Assembly: GCF_000152865.1 (NCBI RefSeq)
Contig: NZ_CH672390.1
Location: 1,240,001 to 1,304,000 of the forward strand
Length of the DNA stretch: 64,000 nt
Direction of reading: 5' to 3'
DNA from: Erythrobacter sp. NAP1
GTDB lineage: Bacteria > Pseudomonadota > Alphaproteobacteria > Sphingomonadales > Sphingomonadaceae
In this document: positions 53,118 to 61,666 of the stretch, one piece after another
Layout of the letters: each line of letters opens with the position of its first letter
Numbering within the stretch: position 1 is the first letter of the stretch
Notes under the pieces: model-generated
What the model was told of the DNA's origin: nothing
Database searches by the model: none
What the model saw: only the letters and a program-made list of their open reading frames with translations
Position numbers and translations under genes: made by a program

Positions 53118-53891
53118 ATGAACGCACCTGCATCCTCCCTGAAAGACCAACTCGATGCCACGCTAGACTGGTGGCGAATGGCAGGTGTCGATTGCAACTT
53201 CGCCGAGGACGCTACGTCATGGCTTGGTAGCACCGATGCAGTTCCAGCGGTTGACACGGCGCCGACAGCGTCGCCAAGCGCGAAATCTGCGTCGTCAGAG
53301 CCTGTTCCGGCACCTACTCCTAAAATTCAGCGTAGTGATCTGCTTGGGCCCAATCCGCCAGCAGATCTTGATAATTTCCGCCAGTTCTGGCTCGAAACGC
53401 CCGGCCTAGACACCATCGGTCCGCGTGGTCGGGTTCCGCCGCGAGGCGCTGCTAAGCCCGAATTGATGGTACTGGTCCTAGATCCCGAAGAACGAGACAG
53501 CGACAGGCTCCTGAACGGCACGTGCGGCCAATTGCTCGACCGTATCCTGACAGCGATGAGATTGCCCGAAGATGCCGTCTATCTTGCATCCGCTCTGCCC
53601 CGGCACACGCCGATGGCCGATGCAGCCACGATTGCCGCCGCGGGAATGGACGCTGTCACGCTCCACCACATCAGCCTCGTCGCCCCCAAGCGCCTGATTG
53701 CCTTCGGTTCGAGCATCCCGCCGCTATTAGGGCACGAGTTAACGAAAGACGTATCGTCTTTACGCGAAATCAACCATGAGAAGCGAAGTGTACCGCTGAT
53801 GGTGAGCGAGGGGCTCGATGCCATGATGGCAATGCCCCGCCTCAAGGCCAGATTTTGGCGGAGATGGATGGAATGGTCAGCCGATCTATGA
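53118..53891 (+). CDS. Uracil-DNA-glycosylase-like superfamily protein
   Basis: This 257-residue protein begins with a helical SLKDQLDATLDWWRMAGVD followed by a Pro/Ala/Ser-rich linker (about residues 40-70), then a Rossmann-like UDG-fold domain with ELMVLVLDPEERDSDRLL, GTCGQLLDRILTAM and the C-terminal PKRLIAFGSSIPPLL. The canonical GEAPG motif of family 4 glycosylases is not conserved. Activity on uracil is therefore uncertain. It is divergent from ETF-QO and overlaps the transglycosylase gene as ATGA. Confidence 0.66.
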   Translation: MNAPASSLKDQLDATLDWWRMAGVDCNFAEDATSWLGSTDAVPAVDTAPTASPSAKSASSEPVPAPTPKIQRSDLLGPNPPADLDNFRQFWLETPGLDTIGPRGRVPPRGAAKPELMVLVLDPEERDSDRLLNGTCGQLLDRILTAMRLPEDAVYLASALPRHTPMADAATIAAAGMDAVTLHHISLVAPKRLIAFGSSIPPLLGHELTKDVSSLREINHEKRSVPLMVSEGLDAMMAMPRLKARFWRRWMEWSADL

Positions 53892-55654
53892 TCAATAACG
53901 GTTTGCGAGCCTCAATTGTTGGGTTCGCTGCGGCTTCCACTTTCGCCCTTGTTCCAGCTGCCTTTGCGCAATCCTCTAGCATGGTGGCGCAATATGAGCG
54001 CGCCGACGCAGCAAGGGCCGCAGTACCTCAAGTCCTGAGCGACGAAGAACGCGCGCATTACCGCTCGCTTTTTGCCGCGATCGATAACCAGCAATGGGAC
54101 GAGGTCCGTACGCTGCTAGAACGCCGTGACAATGGCCTCCTCAATCAGCTCGCATTGGCTGAGTTCTACACCCACGCTAACAGCCCGCGAGTGTCATCTG
54201 AGCAAGTTGCGCAATGGTTCGAGGACGGCGTCGAGCTTCCGCAGGCAGAGCAACTGGGCCGGATCGGCGCCAATCGCGGGCTTGAATGGCTTCCTCAATT
54301 TCCCGAAGCGCAGAGCTTTGCGCGCCAGCCCTCCGCCACCAAGCGCATTCGCCCGCGCACCGTCGACGACGGTTCAATCACACCGCGCTCCAAGGATGCG
54401 ATCCTCAGCGCAATCCGCAATGATGACCCGGTTGGCGCGCATGCGCAGCTTGTCGAGATAGATCCATTCCTAAGCGCAGAAGCGCGTGCCGAGTGGCGGC
54501 AGCGTGTGGCGTGGAGCTACTATATCGAGAACGACGACCGGAACGCGCTCATGCTCGCGCAGACGGTTTCCGAAGGTTCGGGTTCCTGGGTTGCTGAAGG
54601 CGAATGGGTCGCAGGCCTTGCATCCTGGCGCCTTGGCGATTGCTCGATTGCGGCGGATGCCTTCGAGCGTGCCGCGTACCAATCGACCAATGTCGAACTC
54701 ACATCTGCTGCCCATTACTGGGCTTACCGCTCGCTTGTACGGTGCGGCGAGCCAGATCGTGCACAGCGCCACCTCGATGCCGCGTCCCGCTATGATGAGA
54801 CGCTCTACGGAATGCTCGCAATCGACCAGCTGGGCATCGAGGTGCCGACAGCCGCACCGACTGAGCCTTTTGACAGCGCCGACTGGAACGCGATTTCCGA
54901 CCGCAAGAACGTGCGCATCGCTGCAGCCCTGATCGAGATCGGTCGACCGGGCCTTGCCGATGAAGTTCTTCGCCACGAAGCGCGGATCGGACGGGCGCAG
55001 GACTATCCCGCTATCGCGCGTCTTGCTCGCACGCTTGGATTGCCTTCGACGCAGCTGTTCATGGCCCACTACACCCCATACGGAGTTCGAGCGGATCGCT
55101 CCTTGCTGTATCCAGTAGCTGGATGGCAGCCACGCACCGGATGGCGGGTCGATCCTTCGCTTGCCTTCGCCCATGCCCTCCAGGAGTCCGGCTTCCGCAC
55201 CCGCGCTGTCAGCCCCGCCAATGCGCGCGGCCTCATGCAGATCACCCCGATCACTGTTCGCCAGCACGCCCCGCGCCTCAACATGAGCGCATCCTACGTC
55301 GACCTCAACGACCCCGAGGTGAACCTCGCATTCGGTCAGCGCAACCTCGAGATGCTGCGCGACAATCCGGCGACGCAGGGACTGCTGCCCAAGATCATGG
55401 CGGCCTACAATGCAGGCCTCACTCCGGTCAGCCGCTGGAATTCCGAGATCAACGATCAGGGCGATCCGCTGCTCTGGATGGAGTCGATCCCCTATTGGGA
55501 GACGCGCGGTTATGTCTCGATCGTGATGCGCAACTACTGGATGTACGAGCGGGCCGCCGGCGTTACCTCGCCCAGTCGCCGCGCCCTCGCACAAAGTGAG
55601 TGGCCTGTGTTCCCCGGCGCATACCATTCGCGCTCCGCGAGCCTCGAGCGATAA
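53888..55654 (+). CDS. Soluble lytic murein transglycosylase (SLT family)
   Basis: This 588-residue protein has a signal peptide (to about residue 28, PAAFAQ) and a long helical superhelical domain. The C-terminal SLT domain carries the catalytic Glu at about 433 in HALQESGFRTRAVS, followed by ARGLMQITP and AAYNAGLTPVSRW. It cleaves peptidoglycan strands with formation of 1,6-anhydro ends. The start overlaps the UDG-like gene stop as ATGA; longer in-frame starts would put extra charged residues before the signal. Confidence 0.92.
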   Translation: MINNGLRASIVGFAAASTFALVPAAFAQSSSMVAQYERADAARAAVPQVLSDEERAHYRSLFAAIDNQQWDEVRTLLERRDNGLLNQLALAEFYTHANSPRVSSEQVAQWFEDGVELPQAEQLGRIGANRGLEWLPQFPEAQSFARQPSATKRIRPRTVDDGSITPRSKDAILSAIRNDDPVGAHAQLVEIDPFLSAEARAEWRQRVAWSYYIENDDRNALMLAQTVSEGSGSWVAEGEWVAGLASWRLGDCSIAADAFERAAYQSTNVELTSAAHYWAYRSLVRCGEPDRAQRHLDAASRYDETLYGMLAIDQLGIEVPTAAPTEPFDSADWNAISDRKNVRIAAALIEIGRPGLADEVLRHEARIGRAQDYPAIARLARTLGLPSTQLFMAHYTPYGVRADRSLLYPVAGWQPRTGWRVDPSLAFAHALQESGFRTRAVSPANARGLMQITPITVRQHAPRLNMSASYVDLNDPEVNLAFGQRNLEMLRDNPATQGLLPKIMAAYNAGLTPVSRWNSEINDQGDPLLWMESIPYWETRGYVSIVMRNYWMYERAAGVTSPSRRALAQSEWPVFPGAYHSRSASLER

Positions 55655-55669
55655 GGACAGATCGACAGA

Positions 55670-56200
55670 ATGGCGATTGACGAGACCCTACCCTTTACTC
55701 CGATCAACATCGCTGTCCTGACCGTCTCTGACACGCGGACCCGCGATAACGACACCTCCGGCGACATTCTTGCAGCAAGGATCGAAGCCGCCGGTCACAC
55801 CATCGCCGAACGCGCCATCATCAAGGACGATGCGATCCTGCTGGTCGACGAGATCGAAAGCTGGATCGACAATCCCAACATCGACACGATCATCTCGACC
55901 GGAGGCACTGGCCTCACCGGCCGCGACGTCACCCCTGAAGCGCTCTCGCGTATCGACGGCGGGCGCGACATTCCCGGCTTTGGCGAGCTGTTTCGCTGGA
56001 TCAGCTACAAGTCCATCGGAACCAGTACCGTGCAGTCGCGCGCCTGCGCCATCGTCGCAAGGGGCACTTACATCTTTGCACTTCCCGGCTCTAATGGAGC
56101 GGTCAAGGATGGCTGGGACGGCATCCTTGTCGAGCAGCTCGACAGCCGCAACAGGCCCTGCAATTTCGTCGAATTGATGCCGCGACTTCGCGAATCCTGA
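55670..56200 (+). CDS. moaB: Molybdenum cofactor biosynthesis protein B
   Basis: This 176-residue MoaB/MogA-fold protein acts in molybdopterin adenylylation. [17 protein letters not shown] is near residue 14 and the substrate loop [18 protein letters not shown] near 80; the C-terminal part has [16 protein letters not shown]. The length fits MoaB. It follows the lytic transglycosylase by 15 bases and may share its transcript. Confidence 0.93.
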   Translation: MAIDETLPFTPINIAVLTVSDTRTRDNDTSGDILAARIEAAGHTIAERAIIKDDAILLVDEIESWIDNPNIDTIISTGGTGLTGRDVTPEALSRIDGGRDIPGFGELFRWISYKSIGTSTVQSRACAIVARGTYIFALPGSNGAVKDGWDGILVEQLDSRNRPCNFVELMPRLRES

Positions 56201-56379
56201 AACCCAGCGTTTTCAGCGCCTTATCTGAGAAGTGGACCGCATGTTACACGGTCCTAGGGCTAAAATCCGTCCTCCTTTCAAATGGCAACTTCGAGGGTCT
56301 GCCTCATGCCCTTTCGCGCACCATGTAGGAAAGCGAAATCGGGTGACAAACGCGCGCATGTTCTTTATATGTTCCACCC

Positions 56380-57474
56380 ATGCGTTCCCCCGACCATCCC
56401 GATTTCGAGCGCGGTCGAGGTGCCGCCTCTGGCGGTGTCTCGACACGCTTTGGCCTCGCCACACGTGAGCTGGATGGAGACTGGCGCGAACATATGGAAT
56501 CACTCGACGGACCGCCGGTAAAGCTGCGCACGACTGTGACCGAGGAGCGACCTCAAACGATCCTCACCTTTAACAAATCGCCGGATGTCCCCTTCGACCG
56601 TTCCATCAACGCCTATCGCGGTTGCGAACATGGCTGCATCTATTGCTTCGCGCGCCCTACCCACGCCTATCACGATCTCTCACCCGGCCTCGACTTTGAA
56701 ACACAGCTGTTCGCAAAGCCCAACGCGGCTGAACTTCTTCGAGAGACGCTGGCCAAACGCAAATACAAACCGCAGCCGATTGCGCTCGGGACCAACACCG
56801 ATCCGTATCAGCCAATCGAGAAGCGTTACCGCATCACGCGCGAAATTCTCGAAGTGTGCCTCGAAGCGCGGCATCCGGTCACGATCACGACGAAGTCCGA
56901 CCGAGTAACGCGGGACGCTGACCTGCTTGAGGAGATGGCGAGCCGCAGCCTTGTAGCCGTCGCGATCTCGGTCACGACGCTAGACCCGGTACTCTCAAGC
57001 AAGCTCGAACCGCGCTGCCCTACCCCGGCGAAACGCGTGGCGGCGCTTGGCAAGCTGATCGAGATCGGGGTGCCGGTGCATTGCTCTATCTCCCCGATCA
57101 TCCCTGCGATCACTGATGAGTTCATGGAGAGCATTATCGAGCGGGTTGCGGCGCTCGGCGTCAAAAGCGTTGGATGGATCCCTTTGCGCCTTCCGCATGA
57201 GGTTTCGCCATTGTTTCGCGAATGGCTCGATGTTCATTACCCGGAACGTGCGGGCAAGGTGATGAGCATCGTGCGATCCATCAGGAATGGCCGTGACAAC
57301 GATCCTGACTTTTTCACCCGGATGAAGCCCTCTGGCGTTTGGGCTGACCTTCTGCGAACCCGCTTCCGCGTCGCCTGCAAGAGAGCGGGAATAGGCAACG
57401 GCAAGGCGCAATTCGATCTCGATTGCTCGCAGTTCAGACCGCCGGAATTGGGCGGCCAACTGCGACTATTTTAA
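56380..57474 (+). CDS. PA0069-family radical SAM protein
   Basis: This 364-residue protein has the radical SAM cluster motif C-x3-C-x2-C in RGCEHGCIYCFARP near residue 83. LGTNTDPYQPIEKRYR and ITTKSDRVTRD follow. The family resembles spore photoproduct lyase in layout, but its reaction is unknown. The N-terminal 45 residues are Gly/Arg-rich (FERGRGAASGG). It is preceded by a 179-base spacer in which I see no gene. Confidence 0.9.
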   Translation: MRSPDHPDFERGRGAASGGVSTRFGLATRELDGDWREHMESLDGPPVKLRTTVTEERPQTILTFNKSPDVPFDRSINAYRGCEHGCIYCFARPTHAYHDLSPGLDFETQLFAKPNAAELLRETLAKRKYKPQPIALGTNTDPYQPIEKRYRITREILEVCLEARHPVTITTKSDRVTRDADLLEEMASRSLVAVAISVTTLDPVLSSKLEPRCPTPAKRVAALGKLIEIGVPVHCSISPIIPAITDEFMESIIERVAALGVKSVGWIPLRLPHEVSPLFREWLDVHYPERAGKVMSIVRSIRNGRDNDPDFFTRMKPSGVWADLLRTRFRVACKRAGIGNGKAQFDLDCSQFRPPELGGQLRLF

Positions 57475-57597
57475 GACTGGATGAATGTCACTATTCGGTC
57501 TTATACTGTATTTCTACGGGTCTTTTACGCAAGATTAACTTAATTCCGTTTCTAATTGCCATCGTCAAACACCATCGGTGCAATTGGGAAGACGACG

Positions 57598-57750
57598 ATG
57601 ACTACAAACCAAACCTTCAGTGACGATAGCGCAACTGACCGCCGTAGCTCGGATCGCCGTTCGGGAGACCGCCGCAAAGCGAAGATCCCCTACGACGGCC
57701 CGGATCGCCGAAAGCACGTCCGCCGTTCTGGTGAGGAACGCCGCGCGTAA
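57598..57750 (+). CDS. Arg-rich 50-residue protein with DRR repeats
   Basis: This 50-codon ORF starts at an ATG preceded by GGGAAG. The sequence repeats a D-R-R motif: TDRRSSDRRSGDRRK, then PDRRKHVRRSGEERRA. It is strongly basic, probably disordered, and may bind nucleic acid or another acidic partner. I do not recognise a family. It follows a 123-base AT-rich spacer and is convergent with the universal stress gene 42 bases away. A small GCAC-ACTA-GTGC hairpin lies between them. Confidence 0.68.
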   Translation: MTTNQTFSDDSATDRRSSDRRSGDRRKAKIPYDGPDRRKHVRRSGEERRA

Positions 57751-57792
57751 TTCTTTTAACGCACACTAGTGCCTTCGTCTTTCGAGGCGTCG

Positions 57793-58620
57793 CTACTCTG
57801 CGTCCGCAGAGTTGATTACCAGTGTATCGGCTTCGAGATATCGCAAGAGGTCGCTGGTAACGCTGCCGATGGTTGCCTGCCTGAAACCGCTTGTCCCGTG
57901 GCTGCCAAGAACCACTAGCGCGTTCGGGTTTACCTCGAGCCCCTTTCGAAGGGCATCGCACGCATCGCCGCGGTTCGTTTCGCTTGTTGCGTCGGCAAGC
58001 CGCCCTTCTCGCTCTGCAAGTCCAGCCATGAATTCAGCGAGCTTGTTCTTGTGATCGCGCTCGACCTCTTCGGCAGCGTAAGCGTCTTTGTTGAATGCCT
58101 GAAATGGAACCTGCCACGCGTTGACAACATGCACCTTGGCTTCGGGAAACATTCGCGCTGCGGTAAGTATCGCGTGCGCTGAGCCGGGAGAGAAGTCGGT
58201 ACCGGCCACGATTTCGCGATAATCTGCGTGGGCGCGCATCTTGACCACGAGAACGGGTTTGGTGGTCGATCGAAGGATGTAGTCGACCGCTGTGCCAAGA
58301 AAGTAGTCGCCGAGTGTATTGTATCGCGCCGGTCCCAGGACCAGCAGATCCACGTCATGCTTCTCGCACGAATGAGCAATCGCCTTGGTCGGCGCACCGC
58401 TTGGGAACAGAAACTGCACGTCGCCATCAGAGGCCTCAAGCCCGGTGGAAAGACGCATTCTGCGAGTGAGGTCATCCATGTCCGGCTGATCGTCTGCCGC
58501 CTGATTGGTCGCATGGATGACCAGCAATTTGCCGCCCATCTGCTTTTGCAGAAGCTTTGCGCGATCCACCGCCCTGTCTGCTCTGGGACTGAAATCGGTG
58601 GCGACGGCAACGGTGGGCAT
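57793..58620 (-). CDS. Tandem-domain universal stress protein
   Basis: This 275-residue protein contains two UspA-type domains, about residues 1-130 and 135-272. Each begins with a TDFSP motif (VAVATDFSPRAD and IVAGTDFSPGSA). The C-terminal ATP-binding motif VVLGSHGTSGFRQATIGSVTSDLL is complete in the second domain; the first ends in LLVLGPARYNTLGDYFLG, a degenerate form. It should bind ATP and act in stress response. It is alone, with the AT-rich region upstream. Confidence 0.9.
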   Translation of the reverse strand: MPTVAVATDFSPRADRAVDRAKLLQKQMGGKLLVIHATNQAADDQPDMDDLTRRMRLSTGLEASDGDVQFLFPSGAPTKAIAHSCEKHDVDLLVLGPARYNTLGDYFLGTAVDYILRSTTKPVLVVKMRAHADYREIVAGTDFSPGSAHAILTAARMFPEAKVHVVNAWQVPFQAFNKDAYAAEEVERDHKNKLAEFMAGLAEREGRLADATSETNRGDACDALRKGLEVNPNALVVLGSHGTSGFRQATIGSVTSDLLRYLEADTLVINSADAE

Positions 58621-59031
58621 TCATTTCTCTACACTGGCTGTGAGGTCACACAAGACTAGCCAAGAGAGCGGTGTCGGGCAATTTCGATCAGCTAGCGCCA
58701 GATGGCCTAGGCCGCCGGTTCGTAAGGCCGACGCGATATATGTCAGAAAAGCAGCGTAAGATTTGGCCAAGACAAGACGAAGCGGAATCGAAATGTAGTT
58801 TAGTTAATATAACTGTAAACTAACATTTTCTAACAATATTCAGACAATTGTCGATTCCATACCATCTTCCCAGAATGGAAACTCGTAATATCCGAGTCGG
58901 TCATTTGGAAAGCATTGAACTTAACTTCCCACAGATTTTGGGAGCGATGGCCTATTCGTGATTGCAATGAGAGGGAACAATAAAGGTCGCTCAATCACTT
59001 GTTCTACAAAACCAAAAACAGGAACAGGATC
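58621..59031 (+). promoter_or_regulatory. AT-rich dyad-containing region upstream of the subtilase gene
   Basis: These 411 bases hold no supported gene and are markedly more AT-rich than the surroundings from about 58790 on. A dyad at 58796-58822 pairs TAGTTTA...GTTA with TAAC...TAAACTA with a two-base offset. A perfect palindrome GACAATTGTC lies at 58843-58852. CCCA...TGGG flanks a short loop near 58928-58942. The region must carry the divergent promoters of the universal stress and subtilase genes; the dyads look like operators. No clear -35/-10 pair was found. Confidence 0.5.
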
Positions 59032-60873
59032 ATGAGCTTAGTAAAACTTCTTATCGAAATGGAAGAGGATCGCGGCCTCGCGGCAGCTTCTACAGGCAAA
59101 TTCGAAGCCGGTGCCGCCACCGAAAAGGCGATGAAGAAATCAAAGACGGTCACTGCGGCAGATGACGTCTCCAGCATCACGTTGGATACCGACTTCGGCG
59201 TGACGGAAATGACCGATCTTGCCGGCGGAGCAGGCGAAGCACGCTTTGCTGCCTTCGACGACGATTTCGGCTTTGACATGGCGTCCGAAGAGGACGGCGA
59301 GAACGTCTCCATAGAAGACGACGGGTTCGATGCTCAACCCTCGGTCGAAACCACTTACCTCATGCGCTGCGACGTCGATTCCGACGATGCTGAAAAGGCG
59401 GCGAAGGAGCTGATGAAGAAGCCAGGTGTTCGGGGCGTCTATTCCGACGTCACGATCGAGCCATGCCTCATTTGCCCCGGATCGCCTCCGCAGGGAAACG
59501 ACCGGACGGTTGAGCGGCTGCTTTGCACCAGCACCCTGCACCGCATGGGAGCAAACGGTGAAGGCGTGCTCGTCGCGATTGTCGATAGCGGCATCAACAT
59601 GGCGCATATCCGCTCGAAGGGGAAAAATCCCGGTTTCGATGCGGCCCGCAGCTGGGTTCCGCGCGCCGGTTTAACGCCGGGCAATCTGCCAGTCGGACAC
59701 GGCACGATGTGCGCTTTCGACGCGTGTATTGCAGCGCCCAAATGCACCCTGCTCGACATCGCCCTGCTTCAAACGCGGGCGACTGGCGGCACGGTGATGG
59801 AAGGCTTCCTGTCCGATGCCGTGCGCGCATACCAGCACCTTATCCGCGTGATGCGCGCTCCGCGCCGTCCCGGTGAAACGCGCTCGCTGGTGGTCAACAA
59901 CAGCTGGGGCATGTTCCATCCATCGTGGGATTACCCCGTCGGTCATCCGGGCAATTACAGCGACAATCCCGGCCACCCCTTCAATCGGATCGTGACCACC
60001 CTGGCCCGCCATGGCGCAGACATCCTCTTCGCGGCAGGCAATTGCGGAAGCGACTGCCCCGATGGTCGCTGCAGAGGTGTGACTTCACGCGCAATCTATG
60101 GCGCAAACAGCCACCCGCAGGTGCTCTCGGTCGCTGGTGTCGATACGACGAAAACCCGCGTCGGCTATTCGAGTAAGGGCCCGGGCCGTCTCGTGCGCAA
60201 CAAGCCGGATATCTCCGGATACACGCACTTTCAGGGTTCCGGCGTTTATGCCGCCGATGGGGGAACCTCGGCAGCTTGCCCCGTTGTCGCAGGCGTGGTT
60301 GCGGCGGTGCGTTCCAAGCGGCCATATGTCGCAGGAAACGCATCGCGGACCCCGGCAGCCATTCGTCAGCTGATCACCAACACCGCGCAGGATCTTGGTA
60401 CGCGAGGCTATGATTTCTCGCACGGTTATGGCGTGGTCAACGGGTGCGCGATTGCGAGGCGCTTGCGGCCGATCATCATCGACATATGCCGCACGCATCC
60501 GCACATCTGTCGCCCGATCCCGCTGCCGCGCGACATCTGCCGCCGTTTCCCGCGGCTGTGTCGTCCGCGTCTGCCGATCCCGCGGCCACCGCGTCCCATC
60601 CCCATCCCGCCCATTCCGCCGCGCCCGCCGCGTCCGGGTCAGGAAGCGGAGTTCGACTTCTTCGACGAGTATGATGGCGATGCGCAGAGCGGCGATATGG
60701 GCATGCTCGACCTAAGCGACGGCAGTGCGCTAGAAGAGCTGAGCGTGGAAGAAATGGCCGAACTGTTCTACTATGTTGGCCAATACCAAGCGCTTGTGGG
60801 CTCAGACGGCGCCGCGCCGCCCGCGCCTGCCGGCGGCAAATCCGGAGGCGGTGACTGCGGCTGTGGTGGCTAG
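59032..60873 (+). CDS. Leaderless Cys-rich S8 (subtilisin) peptidase with a GDCGCGG tail
   Basis: This 613-residue serine peptidase has the catalytic Asp185 (VAIVDSGIN), His223 (VGHGTMC), oxyanion Asn337 (FAAGNCGS) and Ser413 (GGTSAACPVVAG). No signal peptide is present. Residues 1-105 are acidic and low-complexity; 107-145 may be a short propeptide (TTYLMRCDVDS to YSDVTIEP). After the domain come two 17-18-residue Cys repeats (DICRTHPHIC, DICRRFPRLC), a Pro/Arg linker (RPIPIPPIPP), an acidic helix and the end SGGGDCGCGG. There are 18 Cys in all. AGGAtc precedes the ATG. The target is unknown. A 101-residue protein follows after 30 bases. Confidence 0.82.
   Translation: MSLVKLLIEMEEDRGLAAASTGKFEAGAATEKAMKKSKTVTAADDVSSITLDTDFGVTEMTDLAGGAGEARFAAFDDDFGFDMASEEDGENVSIEDDGFDAQPSVETTYLMRCDVDSDDAEKAAKELMKKPGVRGVYSDVTIEPCLICPGSPPQGNDRTVERLLCTSTLHRMGANGEGVLVAIVDSGINMAHIRSKGKNPGFDAARSWVPRAGLTPGNLPVGHGTMCAFDACIAAPKCTLLDIALLQTRATGGTVMEGFLSDAVRAYQHLIRVMRAPRRPGETRSLVVNNSWGMFHPSWDYPVGHPGNYSDNPGHPFNRIVTTLARHGADILFAAGNCGSDCPDGRCRGVTSRAIYGANSHPQVLSVAGVDTTKTRVGYSSKGPGRLVRNKPDISGYTHFQGSGVYAADGGTSAACPVVAGVVAAVRSKRPYVAGNASRTPAAIRQLITNTAQDLGTRGYDFSHGYGVVNGCAIARRLRPIIIDICRTHPHICRPIPLPRDICRRFPRLCRPRLPIPRPPRPIPIPPIPPRPPRPGQEAEFDFFDEYDGDAQSGDMGMLDLSDGSALEELSVEEMAELFYYVGQYQALVGSDGAAPPAPAGGKSGGGDCGCGG
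60475..60582 (+). repeat. Tandem Cys-repeat encoding segment in the subtilase gene
   Basis: Residues 484-500 and 501-518 of the subtilase form two diverged tandem units of the pattern D-I-C-R-x2-P-x-[IL]-C-R-P, each with a C-x6-C pair, followed by a Pro-rich end. At the DNA level GACATATGCCGC and GACATCTGCCGC start the units 51 bases apart. Confidence 0.75.
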
Positions 60874-60903
60874 CATTCACCCCTGAAAGAGAGACGATCG
60901 GTC

Positions 60904-61209
60904 ATGGCTCAGGATCAACCCAAGGTGATGGTGCAGTTCCATTTCGATGGAGACCCGCCTGATCCTGACGCCGTGGCCGAACGTTTCGGCATCCCGCGCG
61001 ATGCCATCGACGAAGATTTCGGCGTGATCGTCACCGACGAAGTCGAAAAGCTGTGCACCGTGCTCGTCCCGGCAGACGTGGCCGAGAAAATGAACGAGCA
61101 ACTCGGCCGCTCGACACCCGACGCGTCACCGGACGAAGGATCGTTCTCTAACCCGCGCATCGCCCCATTCGGCCTGCCGGAAGACGATTGCGAGAGCGGC
61201 TCGGACTAG
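60904..61209 (+). CDS. Small acidic protein encoded directly behind the subtilase
   Basis: This 101-residue protein follows the subtilase gene by 30 bases and is preceded by GAGAGACGATCGGTC, so the two are probably co-transcribed. The first 65 residues suggest a beta-alpha-beta-beta-alpha fold (VMVQFHFDGD, DAVAERFGI, FGVIVTDEVEKLCTVLVP, VAEKMNEQL). The last 35 are acidic and disordered with one Cys (DDCESGSD). No family is recognised. Its size and beta-alpha pattern loosely resemble subtilase propeptide inhibitors, but that is inference. The stop TAG overlaps the opposing TAG of the next gene (CTAG). Confidence 0.75.
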   Translation: MAQDQPKVMVQFHFDGDPPDPDAVAERFGIPRDAIDEDFGVIVTDEVEKLCTVLVPADVAEKMNEQLGRSTPDASPDEGSFSNPRIAPFGLPEDDCESGSD

Positions 61210-61646
61210 CCAAACCCTCCGCCGACTTCGCCCGGTTGGAAGCGCATCAGGCGGCTGTCCACCAGCGCGGCGGTGCGGTTGATGACGGCTTTCTGATAGT
61301 CGGCGTCCTTGATCATCTCGAAGAAAGCGCCCGCATTGGGGTATTGCGCGACAAAGCCGTCATGCCAGACCTTTTCGTCAGGCTCCGGCCCTGTCACCAT
61401 CGTCTGGAAAGCACCGCGCCAGACGATTTCGCCGCCCACGCGGCTGAAGATCGGGCCAGAGGTTACGCCGTACTCCTCGTAAGCGCGCCTGCCGCTCCAG
61501 CCATTGCCGTGATGTTCATGGCCTTCGGGATACTCGGCCAGTTCGCGATATCGCAGCAGGTTGAGCATATGGATCGGTTCATCGCGCGGCAGGTCCTTGA
61601 ACGCCTGAAAATTGGCAGGCGATGGGTCGATATAGCTCTTGGCCAT
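61206..61646 (-). CDS. DUF1330-like protein
   Basis: This 146-residue protein has the ferredoxin-like dimeric alpha-beta-barrel pattern of DUF1330: PIHMLNLLRYRELAEYP near residue 25, YGVTSGPIFSRVGGEIVWRG and FVAQYPNAGAFFEMIKDADYQKAV near the end, with ALVDSRLMRF. The function of the family is unknown. The ATG at MAKSYIDP has AGGGGGG before it; the open frame upstream lacks a site. It follows the DUF411 gene by 20 bases on the same strand. Confidence 0.82.
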   Translation of the reverse strand: MAKSYIDPSPANFQAFKDLPRDEPIHMLNLLRYRELAEYPEGHEHHGNGWSGRRAYEEYGVTSGPIFSRVGGEIVWRGAFQTMVTGPEPDEKVWHDGFVAQYPNAGAFFEMIKDADYQKAVINRTAALVDSRLMRFQPGEVGGGFG

Positions 61647-61666
61647 GAGACTGCCCCCCTTCAGGT

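Noticed and set aside
54470..55627. 385-codon open frame antisense to the lytic transglycosylase
   Set aside because: The sense strand has a complete SLT enzyme; the antisense product has no family features.
57475..57597. TATACT at 57502-57507 as a -10 box for the Arg-rich small protein
   Set aside because: No acceptable -35 sequence lies 16-18 bases upstream, so I do not list it as a promoter.
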